Notes: generated by a model not told the origin, from the sequence alone. Shown: positions 26,991 through 35,020, numbered from the stretch's first letter. The stretch is 64,000 nt of DNA from Chitinophaga oryziterrae (GCF_009758125.1 NZ_WRXO01000003.1:434001-498000); one strand, 5' to 3'. Program-made: numbers and translations.

Positions 26991-27060
26991 TTGTCATGAC
27001 GTTCACTTTTTGAAATCACCATAACTTGTATAAAAAAGTGTCAATTTTGATCAAATCTTC
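26991..27060 (+). repeat. Dispersed repeat copy 3 (without T-arm-like end)
   Basis: TTTGTCATGACGTTCAC, TTTTTGAAATCACC, ATAACTTGTATAAAA, GTGTCAATTTTGATC and AAATCTTC align with 21262-21332. After the shared AAATCTTC the sequence diverges, so the TTCGATAAC end and the hairpin seen in copies 1 and 2 are absent. Like copy 1, it begins shortly after the stop of a regulator gene. Confidence 0.7.
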
Positions 27061-27169
27061 ACCCAATGTTTCCCTTTCATACATATAGGTTCAAAGTCAC
27101 GCGCTGATCGACCCTACCGGTAAATATTTCAGCGAAGAATATTTCCCGGACACAGTTTGTCCCTGGTAA

Positions 27170-28057
27170 TCAGTTAAAAGCCTGACGAAATTCCAGCGGC
27201 GATAAATTCGTCTTCTTTTTGAAAAGCGTGCTAAAGGATTGCGCGTGCTCAAAGCCCAGGGCATAGGCGATCTCGCTGACCGAAAGACTGGTCGTGGTAA
27301 GTTTTTCTTTGGCTTTCGCGATCAGTTTTTCATGAATATGCTGCTGTGTGTTCTGCCCGGTATGAACCCGAAGCAGGTCACTCAGGTAGTTCGGCGACAG
27401 GTTCATCTGCGCAGCAATATATTGTACCGTGAGCAAACCCTGTACGTCGCTGTTAAAGTAGTCATCGATCAACTGCTCGAACCTGGTCAGCAGCGCTGAA
27501 TTATTATTCTTGCGGGTCAAAAACTGCCGCTCATAAAAACGGTTGGAGTATTTTAGCAGGCTCTCGATCTGCGTCAGAATGATCTCCTGGGTATGCTTAT
27601 CGATATGCTGGCACTCCTTATCAATTTTATGGAGGATCGTGATCAGGTCATCTTCTTCCTCGACCGACAGGTGCAGCGCTTCGTTAACCGCGTAATCGAA
27701 AAAACTGTAGTGATGAATGCTGTTTGCCAGAGTATGCTGTAAGAGGAAGTCCGGGTGAAAGATCAGGAGATAACCGGACCCGCATTCCATATTTTGCAGG
27801 TCCAGTTGTTGCACCTGGTTAGGCGCGGTAAAACTCAATACTCCTTTATCGTAATCATAATGCTGCTGTCCGTACCTGATCTTGCCTTTGGCTTCGCGTT
27901 TGAGCGCCACGCAATAAAAGCGGTTAACGAAACCTTTCCAGATCTCGTCTTCCAAAAAAACACTTTCCGCCAGATTGATCACGCTCACCAGCGGGTGGCG
28001 AGGTTCCGTTAAAGACAGCAAACGGTGAAATTCCGATATGGAGTTAATAGCGTTCAT
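27170..28057 (-). CDS. AraC-family transcriptional regulator
   Basis: About 295 aa from ATG 28057. N-terminal sensor region (FYCVALKREAKGKIRYG, FTAPNQVQQL), a middle helical dimer segment, and a C-terminal double HTH (LTVQYIAAQMNLSPNYLSDL; NTQQHIHEKLIAKAKEKL; SEIAYALGFEHAQSFSTLF; SPLEFRQAFN). Its gene starts 8 bp after the aldo/keto reductase stop, so the two form an operon in which this protein likely controls both. It is the intact relative of the 3' AraC fragment at 22576-22803. Confidence 0.93.
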   Translation of the reverse strand: MNAINSISEFHRLLSLTEPRHPLVSVINLAESVFLEDEIWKGFVNRFYCVALKREAKGKIRYGQQHYDYDKGVLSFTAPNQVQQLDLQNMECGSGYLLIFHPDFLLQHTLANSIHHYSFFDYAVNEALHLSVEEEDDLITILHKIDKECQHIDKHTQEIILTQIESLLKYSNRFYERQFLTRKNNNSALLTRFEQLIDDYFNSDVQGLLTVQYIAAQMNLSPNYLSDLLRVHTGQNTQQHIHEKLIAKAKEKLTTTSLSVSEIAYALGFEHAQSFSTLFKKKTNLSPLEFRQAFN

Positions 28058-28065
28058 AAACAAAA

Positions 28066-29070
28066 TTAATCAATTAAGCCCATACTGAACTCATCATAAG
28101 GTGCGCCGGTATCCGTGCCTAAAGGCACGATGCTTTCCAGTTGTGATAGATCCGCCTGAGTTAATACAATAGTTGTTGCTGCAATGTTTTGCTCCAGGTA
28201 CTTCCGGCGTTTCGTTCCCGGGATCGGCAGGATGCCTTTGCTCATGATCCAGGCCAAAGCCAGTTGCGAAGAAGTGACGTGCCTGGCTTCAGCCATTACT
28301 TCGATAGCTTTCACCAATTCAATATTCTTGTTGAACTGTACGCCCTGGAAACGCGGGATTGCCCTGCGGAAATCATTCTCAGGCAGGTCATCGATGCTTT
28401 TGATCTGTCCGGATAAGAATCCACGGCCCAGCGGTGAGTAAGCTACAAAACCAATACCCAGTTCCTTTAAGGTTGCCAAAACCCCACGTTCTTCCACCGT
28501 CCGCTCGAACAAAGAGTACTCGCTTTGTACGGCAGTGATCGGGTGCACGGCATGCGCCCGCTTAACCGTTTCGGACGAAACTTCCGACAATCCGATATAC
28601 CCCACTTTACCTTCTTGAACCAGTTCAGCCATCGCCTCAACCGTTTCCTCGATCGGCGTATTTTTATCCAGGCGGTGCAGGTAATACAGATCGATGTAAT
28701 CCGTATTCAGATTTTTGAGCGAACGCTCCAAAGATTTCTTTACATAATCTTTCTTACCATTGATGGCCCAGGTTACCTTATTGTTATCATCGATCTCCCA
28801 GCCAAACTTGCTCGCCAAAATATACTGATCACGTTTACCACTGATCGCTTTAGCGATCAACTGCTCATTCTTCAGTGGTCCGTACAGATCGGCGGTATCT
28901 AAAAAATTACCACCTAACTCAAGCGAACGTTGGATCGTCGCGATGGCTTCCTGCTCATCTGCAGGACCATACATATGCGCTTCTTCAAAACCTGTCATGC
29001 CCATACAGCCCAGGCCGATTACCGGTACAACCAAACCCTGGCTGCCCAATGCTATTTGTTTTATTTCCAT
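28066..29070 (-). CDS. Aldo/keto reductase
   Basis: An NADPH-dependent carbonyl reductase of the (beta/alpha)8 aldo/keto reductase superfamily, about 334 aa from ATG 29070 (the open frame extends 11 codons further without need). The catalytic tetrad is complete: Asp58 and Tyr63 in FLDTADLYG, Lys88 in ASKFGWE, His132 in YYLHRLD. The C-terminal NADP-binding part (ILPIPGTKRRKYLEQN) is typical of the YajO/IolS-like subgroup. First gene of an operon with the AraC regulator 8 bp downstream. Likely role: reduction of a small aldehyde or ketone. Confidence 0.95.
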   Translation of the reverse strand: MEIKQIALGSQGLVVPVIGLGCMGMTGFEEAHMYGPADEQEAIATIQRSLELGGNFLDTADLYGPLKNEQLIAKAISGKRDQYILASKFGWEIDDNNKVTWAINGKKDYVKKSLERSLKNLNTDYIDLYYLHRLDKNTPIEETVEAMAELVQEGKVGYIGLSEVSSETVKRAHAVHPITAVQSEYSLFERTVEERGVLATLKELGIGFVAYSPLGRGFLSGQIKSIDDLPENDFRRAIPRFQGVQFNKNIELVKAIEVMAEARHVTSSQLALAWIMSKGILPIPGTKRRKYLEQNIAATTIVLTQADLSQLESIVPLGTDTGAPYDEFSMGLID

Positions 29071-29573
29071 GGTCCAAAGGTCGGTAAGCCAAATCGCGCG
29101 CATGTATGCAAACCCCTGAAGCTTGTAAGCAAATCAAGGAATGATTTTTTAAACGTCTATAAACGTTTTGACTTACGGGAGGATCTGACTTACTATGAAA
29201 TAGAGTTATCTCAATATCCTGAGGGTAAAATTGGGTTAGAGATAATATTGATAAACGTGAGCGGTATGCCTTTCTAAAGCAAATTGAGCTGGATGAAAAA
29301 AGAACGACCACCTTCTCTCCGCAAGCTTTAAGTCTTCAAGTCGAAAGATTTGGAGGCTTTGTAGTTATATTACCGTCAAATTTTATGATTTTACCGGAGG
29401 AAATACTTTGGGCTTCTTCATCCTTGTGTTGCTGCTGAAATACTGGATCTGAATCCATTTACGTTGAAACCAAAAATGAATTAATCGTGTTAAGTGAATC
29501 TCTCAGGTGGGGCCTTCATTTTCTTACTGACGTTTTGCTTATCTTCGTTACAATACGTAAATAATTCATACAT
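29071..29573. other. Gap with decayed hairpin repeat and a possible ORF remnant
   Basis: At 29311-29360 lie CCTTCTCTCCGCAAGCT and a decayed hairpin (29330-29339 with 29350-29359, two G-T pairs) that matches 24947-24986 with three differences in 40. At about 29229-29290 a plus-strand frame reads WVRDNIDKRERYAFLKQIELDEKR, protein-like but with no start and only a junk continuation, perhaps a coding remnant. Nothing else is recognisable. Confidence 0.45.
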
Positions 29574-30305
29574 ATGAAAGTAGTTGCCTTATTGCTGGTA
29601 ATGGCTTTTGCCGTTGTAGCCCGTTCACAGAATACCATTAATAATTACAAGTATGTTTTAGTACCTGAACGATTTGATATTTTTAAACAGGATGATCAGT
29701 ATGGGATAAACACGCTTACAAAAGATTTGCTGGAAAATGTAGGGTTTAAGTGTTTCATGACTAATGATGTATTGCCGGCGGATGTTGCCAACAATAAGTG
29801 TAATGCATTAAGAGCAGAGCTTGTAGCGAAAAAGAAATTCTTAGCCACTGATTTAAGCCTGGTGCTAAAAGATTGTCAGGGCCAGATTATCTATAAAAGC
29901 GAGGAAGGGATAAGCAGGGAGAAGGAGTGGAATACAGCGTATACAGAGGCGTTAAAAAATGCATTTGTGTCTCTAAGGGGTGCACACTACAAATACGATA
30001 GTACCGGGGCTATTCAGGCTACACAATCGACTGAGAGCACTACACCTGTGCCGGTTGCTGCCATCCCCGCTACGATTACTGAGAATAAGGACGTTTTATA
30101 TGCACAGCCTAATGCCATTGGCTACCAATTGATTGATACCTCTCCTAAAAAGGTAATGACATTACTGAAAACTTCAATGCCGAACTATTTTATTGCAGAA
30201 AATGGTGTAGAAAAAGGTGTTGTTTTTAGTAAAAACAATGAATGGTATTTTGAGTATTATAAAGATGATAAACTTGTTTCACTGAAACTTAGTATTAAAT
30301 TTTGA
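29574..30305 (+). CDS. Secreted hypothetical protein
   Basis: A 243-aa exported protein with a signal peptide (VVALLLVMAFAVVARSQN; cleavage after ARS likely). The mature part starts with a conserved-looking segment YKYVLVPERFDIFKQDDQYGINTLTKDLL, continues with a strand-rich domain (ATDLSLVLKDCQGQIIYKSEEG), a Thr/Pro linker near residues 145-165, and a second small domain (YQLIDTSPKKVMTLL) ending in LKLSIKF. This looks like a two-domain periplasmic protein of the kind common in Bacteroidota; I cannot name the family or function. It is a single gene. Confidence 0.75.
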   Translation: MKVVALLLVMAFAVVARSQNTINNYKYVLVPERFDIFKQDDQYGINTLTKDLLENVGFKCFMTNDVLPADVANNKCNALRAELVAKKKFLATDLSLVLKDCQGQIIYKSEEGISREKEWNTAYTEALKNAFVSLRGAHYKYDSTGAIQATQSTESTTPVPVAAIPATITENKDVLYAQPNAIGYQLIDTSPKKVMTLLKTSMPNYFIAENGVEKGVVFSKNNEWYFEYYKDDKLVSLKLSIKF

Positions 30306-30426
30306 CAGGCCTTAATGATTCCAGGTCCGTTGTCTCTTTACTAGCCATGCATCTATATATTCCGAATGTCAGCAGTAATTATTTTTACTAATGAATTCCT
30401 GAATTTCAGATAAATCATCTTCATAT

Positions 30427-30517
30427 CGGTTCGAACTTCGTCTCCGGTAGCCCGCTAAAAAAAACGCGGGGTTTAGCAAGAAAATAGAAGCCCTTAGATG
30501 TAAAAATCCAAGGGCTT
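30427..30517 (+). repeat. T-arm-like motif and hairpin
   Basis: CGGTTCGAACTTCG then TCTCCGGTAGCCCGC resembles the motif at 17154-17182. It is followed by an imperfect hairpin (AAGCCCTTAGAT 30488-30499 with ATCCAAGGGCTT 30506-30517). An open frame on the minus strand across it (30369-30695) is probably spurious. The gap 30306-30729 has nothing else. Confidence 0.5.
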
Positions 30518-30729
30518 TCCGTTTTGATACCGGGATGGGAGGTGGTGTGGATGACCAGGGAAAATTTTCTTCAGAGCGCCAGTTTTTTATTAAATAAAAC
30601 ATATATATCATAATGAATAAATTCCAATCACCGATACTTTCTAGTATGCTCACCCGCTTTTTCTTGTGTGGCCACCCACTTTTTTGTTTTCGCATAATGG
30701 AAACCTGCTAATTTCCATTAAAAAGAACT

Positions 30730-31032
30730 ATGGCAAAATTTAACAACTCCATTCTTGCAGCAACAAAGGGCATGAGGGGAGCAATCGGTAAGCAGATAGT
30801 ATTCAGAAACCGTGGAGATAACACCTTCGCGAGTAAGTATCCTGATATGAGCAATGTGATACCGAGTGAACTGCAACTGGAATCAAATGACATATTTGGA
30901 GATGCAGTCAGATTTGCACTGGAGATCATACATGATCCGGCTAAAAAAGCGGCTTATAAGCATCCAAAGGGTAGATCAGTTTACCATACAGCTATCAAAG
31001 ATTATATGAATCTTCATAGAAAAAAGGAATGA
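30730..31032 (+). CDS. Small conserved Bacteroidota hypothetical protein
   Basis: A basic 100-aa protein. MRGAIGKQIVFRNRGDNTFASKYPDM, with VIPSELQLESNDIFGDAVRF and DPAKKAAYK after it, matches a pattern I have seen in small Bacteroidota proteins of unknown function, where a G..G..VFR strand is followed by PDMS and a helix. No signal peptide is present. A 36-bp hairpin begins only 3 bases after its stop, which supports it as a transcribed gene. Function unknown. Confidence 0.7.
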   Translation: MAKFNNSILAATKGMRGAIGKQIVFRNRGDNTFASKYPDMSNVIPSELQLESNDIFGDAVRFALEIIHDPAKKAAYKHPKGRSVYHTAIKDYMNLHRKKE

Positions 31033-31035
31033 GAT

Positions 31036-31115
31036 AGGTTGTAGACAGGCTTATCCTCCGTTTATCCTCCGTTCAAAGACGGAGGATAAACGGAGGATAA
31101 GCCTGTCTACAACCT
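31036..31115. terminator. 36-bp perfect hairpin between converging genes
   Basis: The arms 31036-31071 and 31080-31115 are fully complementary around an 8-nt loop (TTCAAAGA). Each arm contains a tandem TTATCCTCCG-type repeat. There is no long T run after it. It lies between the small gene ending at 31032 and the serine hydrolase ending at 31162, so it probably ends both transcripts. Confidence 0.75.
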
Positions 31116-31161
31116 GTTCGTAAGCTGTTTAACCATACTTCCTATAGTAGTATAAGCTGTT

Positions 31162-32598
31162 CTATTTGATCTTTTTTGCTTCCTGCTGTTGCCCGTTTTG
31201 ATAAAGTATTAAGGCATTTACTTTACCTGTGGTGTCTTTTGTGAACTCCAGGTATGCGGGAAATTCTCTTGGGAAAAACTTAGTCTGTGTTTCGGGGACC
31301 ATTTCAAAACTCCCCTGCCTGGTGGCTTGCGCATATATCACTTTACCTTCTTTGTAAATTGTTATAATAAAAGCAGGGGACAGCGCATATTGTCCAATAT
31401 AGGTTTGTAGTACTGAATCTGGTACGGTCACTGATTTTTTAATAGTGGAATGATACAACCCTTTAAATCCATAGACCTTTGAGACGCTATTTATCACTTC
31501 CGGTAAAATGCTACTGTTGTCAGAGTTCACCATCACCACTACGCCATTCCCGTCTTTCAGGCTTCCGTAATACTGACAGCGAAATCCTTCATTCGCGCCT
31601 CCATGCTGAAAGTATCCGGTACTATCAAGGTCAATAAATACACCTAAAGCCGCGCTTTTATCGAGGTAAGGTGTTAGTCTGAGTGTGGTTGTTGCCTGGT
31701 TTAACACTTTGGCAGATTTGCCTTCATAAGCCAGCTGTGTTTCGATGATATATTTTGCAAGGTCAGTTGGATTTGTCCATAAACCTGCAGGAGCTTCTTC
31801 GGGATAGACATGGTAATTTCCCTCTATTGGTTTCCCATCTCCACGATGACCAGTAGCGAGGAGTGCCGGATTAATATCCACAGGTGGTTGGGAAAAGGTG
31901 CTGGCAGTCATGCCTAAAGGCTGTAATACTTCTTTTTTCATGTAATCAGCATATGGCAGATGTGTTACATCCATTACAATCAGCTGGGATATCGTGGTGC
32001 CACCGCCTGAATATTCCGATTTTATGCCCGGTTCATACATGGAACGTACAGGTGCCGAATTTGCCGGTTTCACACCATCCAGAATCTGTACTACCGTCGG
32101 TAAGGGAGCTCCTTGCCTGTAGCCTTCAAAACCATGTACTGTCAATCCTGCGGTATGGCTTAACAGGTTGGCCACGGTGATCTTTTTCCCTTTAGCCAGG
32201 CTGTCATAAGGGAAGTGCCAGCTGGTGAGGTAAGTATTGATATCCGTATACAAATCCAGTTTTTTATCCTGTACCAGTTTGAGTACACCTACCCCATTCA
32301 GGGATTTACTGATAGAGGCTGCCTGGAAAAGAGTTTGTGTTGTAACTGGTACTTTCAAACTATCATTTGCCCAACCATAACCTTTTGCCCAGATTAGCTT
32401 ATAATTCTGTATAACGGCTATACTTAGCCCGGGTATTTTGTAATGAGCCATTCGTTCAGCTATCGTCCAGGGTCTTTCGCCGGTTAATTGTATCGTGCCG
32501 ACCAGGTTCTTTTCCACCTGTAGTATTTTTTCTTTGTCGGATTGAGCGTAAATGGTTAACTGAATTAACAGGAGTAAGGGTAAAAGGAATCGTTTCAT
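31162..32598 (-). CDS. Serine hydrolase, class C beta-lactamase/DD-peptidase family
   Basis: A secreted 478-aa penicillin-binding-type hydrolase with signal peptide (FLLPLLLLIQLTIYAQS). The three active-site elements are present: SISK at 95-98 (nucleophile Ser95, Lys98), YSG at 196-198, and HGG at 332-334 in place of KTG. The HGG form is typical of esterase or peptidase-like members rather than true beta-lactamases. After about residue 385 there is an extra C-terminal lipocalin-like domain (LQTYIGQYALSP, FTKDTTGKVNALILYQNG). Likely acts on peptides or esters in the periplasm; resistance to beta-lactams is not implied. Confidence 0.92.
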   Translation of the reverse strand: MKRFLLPLLLLIQLTIYAQSDKEKILQVEKNLVGTIQLTGERPWTIAERMAHYKIPGLSIAVIQNYKLIWAKGYGWANDSLKVPVTTQTLFQAASISKSLNGVGVLKLVQDKKLDLYTDINTYLTSWHFPYDSLAKGKKITVANLLSHTAGLTVHGFEGYRQGAPLPTVVQILDGVKPANSAPVRSMYEPGIKSEYSGGGTTISQLIVMDVTHLPYADYMKKEVLQPLGMTASTFSQPPVDINPALLATGHRGDGKPIEGNYHVYPEEAPAGLWTNPTDLAKYIIETQLAYEGKSAKVLNQATTTLRLTPYLDKSAALGVFIDLDSTGYFQHGGANEGFRCQYYGSLKDGNGVVVMVNSDNSSILPEVINSVSKVYGFKGLYHSTIKKSVTVPDSVLQTYIGQYALSPAFIITIYKEGKVIYAQATRQGSFEMVPETQTKFFPREFPAYLEFTKDTTGKVNALILYQNGQQQEAKKIK

Positions 32599-32814
32599 TA
32601 TTGGGAATTTAGGTTAATTGTATGGATCCTCTAAGATATGGCAAAGGTTGGCATTTTTGGGAAGAACTTGCCTAAGTTCCTTTTTAGATTCTATTTTGGT
32701 GGGTCTTCTCCAGCGGGGGCATAAATTTAGAAAGGAGTTTGTTTTAAAAGACTACAAAACCACGCATGTTCCCGATTACATTTAAATGCTGTACCTTGTA
32801 TTCAAAGATATAAT

Positions 32815-33246
32815 ATGAATAAAAATGGCCCCTTGGTAGTGATTGAGGATGATGAAGATGACAGGGAGCTGTTTACCAGCGTTTTTAATGAACTTGGTTA
32901 TTCTAATGAGATTGTATTTTTTGAAGATGGCCAGGCGGCACTTGCGTATATTCAAGGTGAGGATATCTTTCCGTTTCTTATCTTATCCGATATTAACCTG
33001 CCTAAACTGAACGGTTTTGAGTTGAGGAAAATGGTCCATACAAATGAAGGACTCAGTTCAAAATGTATTCCCTATCTTTTCTTTTCCACGTCTGTAGAGA
33101 AGGAGGCTGTATATGATGCCTATACAATGTCTGTTCAGGGCTTCTTTAAGAAGCCTTCAAGTTATGAACATCTCAAAAGTACCATAAGAATTATAATAGA
33201 ATATTGGCGGGAATGTTATTCTCCTAATCATTTCGAAGACTTGTAA
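32815..33246 (+). CDS. Single-domain response regulator
   Basis: A 143-aa receiver domain without output domain. Acidic pair EDDEDD at 11-16, phosphorylation site Asp59 in ILSDINLPK, Thr/Ser position in FFSTS, and Lys112 or 113 in FFKKPSS. The layout resembles Rcp1-type receivers that work in phosphorelays or with hybrid kinases. No histidine kinase is in the window. It is a single gene, separated by a strong terminator from the next. Confidence 0.93.
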   Translation: MNKNGPLVVIEDDEDDRELFTSVFNELGYSNEIVFFEDGQAALAYIQGEDIFPFLILSDINLPKLNGFELRKMVHTNEGLSSKCIPYLFFSTSVEKEAVYDAYTMSVQGFFKKPSSYEHLKSTIRIIIEYWRECYSPNHFEDL

Positions 33247-33345
33247 CAGATTTCCGGCGATAAAAATGAAGGCAATCAAAGCTCTATTGCAATATCATTG
33301 ATGTTTTTGGTTGAGTCAAATATGGGAAACCCGGTCGCCCAACGG

Positions 33346-33389
33346 CAAAACTAAGCCTTCAAACCGAAAGATTTGAAGGCTTAGTTTTG
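33346..33389. terminator. 18-bp perfect bidirectional terminator
   Basis: CAAAACTAAGCCTTCAAA (33346-33363) and its complement (33372-33389) enclose an 8-nt loop (CCGAAAGA), with A-rich and T-rich flanks on both sides. Bases 33352-33383 match 24955-24986 at 29 of 32 positions, so it belongs to the same hairpin family as the repeats further left. It ends the response-regulator gene and the converging AHSA1 gene. Confidence 0.85.
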
Positions 33390-33405
33390 ATAGTCTTTCA
33401 TGATT

Positions 33406-33894
33406 TTATTTGGTGAGGCTCAGATTTTTCTCGTTCTCTGTTTGTGGTTTGCCGGTTGCATTGGGCTTTCCTATACCGGTAGTAATTAAACCGCGTAAAC
33501 TATTTTGAATATAGCCCGTCCAGGCATCCCGGCAGATCTCATAACATTCGTATTGAGGCACCAGCCCCTGGTGAGTAAAACGAATTTCCGTTTGTTTACC
33601 ATTTTGAGCGATCTCAAAAATGATCCTGGTCCCGATCCATTCACTTTTATCGCTGGTGAATTTAAAGTAGTTGTCCATCACCAGCCAAACCACTTTTTTG
33701 TCCGGAATAAATTCTACGATTTTCATCTGGCAGCGATGCACATCCTCGAAATGATACTTAAACACGGCGTTGAGTTCGTTCGTACTGCCTTCTATTTCTT
33801 CCGACCACCAGCCGCGCACATTATTGATAGCATCGAAGGCCTGTTTTGGAGTTTGGTCTGCTAATAGTATTGTCGTAAAATCAAGCGTAGTCAT
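33406..33894 (-). CDS. SRPBCC/AHSA1-domain protein
   Basis: A 162-aa helix-grip (START-like) protein: MTTLDFTTILLADQTPKQAFDAI, WWSEEIEG, FKYHFEDVHRCQMKIVEFIPDKKVVW, EIRFTHQGLVP and a long C-terminal helix with WTGYIQNSLRGLI. Such domains bind hydrophobic ligands or act as Hsp90 co-factor-like stand-alone proteins. It is divergent from the GlxA-type AraC regulator starting 125 bp away, a pairing often seen in Bacteroidota, and is probably regulated by it. Function beyond the fold is unknown. Confidence 0.88.
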   Translation of the reverse strand: MTTLDFTTILLADQTPKQAFDAINNVRGWWSEEIEGSTNELNAVFKYHFEDVHRCQMKIVEFIPDKKVVWLVMDNYFKFTSDKSEWIGTRIIFEIAQNGKQTEIRFTHQGLVPQYECYEICRDAWTGYIQNSLRGLITTGIGKPNATGKPQTENEKNLSLTK

Positions 33895-34018
33895 TTTTGT
33901 ATGTTTTTAATGATCATTGATCAAAATTACCGTCTCTAAACCAGAGTTAATGGGGGTGAAATAGACATTGTTGCGGGTTGATTTGGACAATACTATCGCG
34001 TATCTTTATAAAAAAAAC

Positions 34019-35020
34019 ATGAAACAGGTGACGATTTTAGTTCCTTCGGGATACGCTAATCTGGCCAGCATCGTGGGTACGTTTCAAATCCTGACCCGGG
34101 CCAATGAATATTGGCAAAAGATAGGGAACAAGTCTATGATGGAGGTCCGGATCGCCGGTTTCGTAAGTGAGCTGAAACTGGATGGTGGTTTCTTTTCCAT
34201 TTTTCCCATTGATCTCAACGAAGTGGAAAGTACTGATCTGGTGATCATACCTTCTGTTTCTCATGAGTACGATCGTGTGATTAGGGAAAATGCAGCACTG
34301 ATTAGCTGGATCCGCGGACAGTATAAAGACGGTGCTGAAATAGCGAGTATTTGCACAGGTGCATTTTTACTGGCTGCTACCGGGTTACTGGAAGGAAAAG
34401 CCTGTTCAACACATTGGAATGCGGCGGCGGCTTTCCGGCGATTGTTCCCCAATGTAACCCTCCATACGGATCAACTGCTTACTGCCGGTCTGGGTATCTA
34501 TACAAATGGCGGAGCCTATTCATTCTTAAATCTGGTGCTTTTCCTGGTTGAAAAATATTTTGACAGGGCTACAGCTGTGTTCTGCTCAAAAGTTTTTCAG
34601 ATTGATATGGACAGAACTTCCCAATCACCCTTTTTTATTTTTCAGGCGCAGAAAGCCCATGGTGATGAACTGATCAGCAAAGCACAAACGTATATCGAAG
34701 AAAACCTGACCCAAAAGATCTCTTTCGAGCAAATCGCCTCAGAGCTGGCGATCAGCAGACGCAATTTTGACCGCCGTTTCATTAAAGCTACCGGTAATAC
34801 TCCGCTGGAATACATGCAGCGGGTTAAAGTGGAAGTGGCCAAAAGTAACCTGGAAAAAGGCAGAAAAAGTGTTTTTGAGATAATGGACGAAGTGGGCTAT
34901 GCCGATGACAAGTCATTCCGGGAAGTTTTTAAAAAGATATCCGGTTTGTCGCCCCTGGAGTACAGGGCAAAGTATAACAAAAATGCTTCACAAATGAGTG
35001 ACCCGTCAAGGCTTGATTGA
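34019..35020 (+). CDS. GlxA-type AraC regulator (DJ-1/PfpI domain + HTH)
   Basis: About 333 aa from ATG 34019; the upstream extension to 33968 is not needed. The N-terminal amidotransferase-like/DJ-1-PfpI domain (QVTILVPSGYANLASIVG, IASICTGAFLLAATGLL with the nucleophile-elbow Cys, STHWNAAAAF) is followed by the AraC double HTH (ISFEQIASELAISRRNFDRRF; PLEYMQRVKVEVAKSNLE; EIMDEVGYADDKSFREVFK). In this family the first domain senses a ligand. It is divergent from the AHSA1-type gene. Confidence 0.94.
   Translation: MKQVTILVPSGYANLASIVGTFQILTRANEYWQKIGNKSMMEVRIAGFVSELKLDGGFFSIFPIDLNEVESTDLVIIPSVSHEYDRVIRENAALISWIRGQYKDGAEIASICTGAFLLAATGLLEGKACSTHWNAAAAFRRLFPNVTLHTDQLLTAGLGIYTNGGAYSFLNLVLFLVEKYFDRATAVFCSKVFQIDMDRTSQSPFFIFQAQKAHGDELISKAQTYIEENLTQKISFEQIASELAISRRNFDRRFIKATGNTPLEYMQRVKVEVAKSNLEKGRKSVFEIMDEVGYADDKSFREVFKKISGLSPLEYRAKYNKNASQMSDPSRLD

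Noticed and set aside
28930..29277. Plus-strand frame antisense to the aldo/keto reductase start
   Set aside because: Most of it mirrors the AKR gene; only its last part might be a coding remnant, mentioned in the gap entry.
12476..30517. T-arm-like motifs as complete tRNA genes
   Set aside because: None has a matching 5' acceptor strand, D-arm or anticodon arm upstream; they are at most 3' fragments.
30369..30695. Minus-strand open frame of 108 codons
   Set aside because: It runs across a T-arm-like motif and a hairpin, has odd composition (many Arg/Ser/Phe) and no family resemblance; most likely not coding.
31162..32598. Beta-lactam resistance gene
   Set aside because: The motifs are those of the broad serine hydrolase family with HGG instead of KTG and an extra C-terminal domain; resistance cannot be claimed.
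12464..33400. An intact prophage or conjugative element
   Set aside because: No structural, replication, transfer or complete integrase genes are seen; only one integrase fragment.
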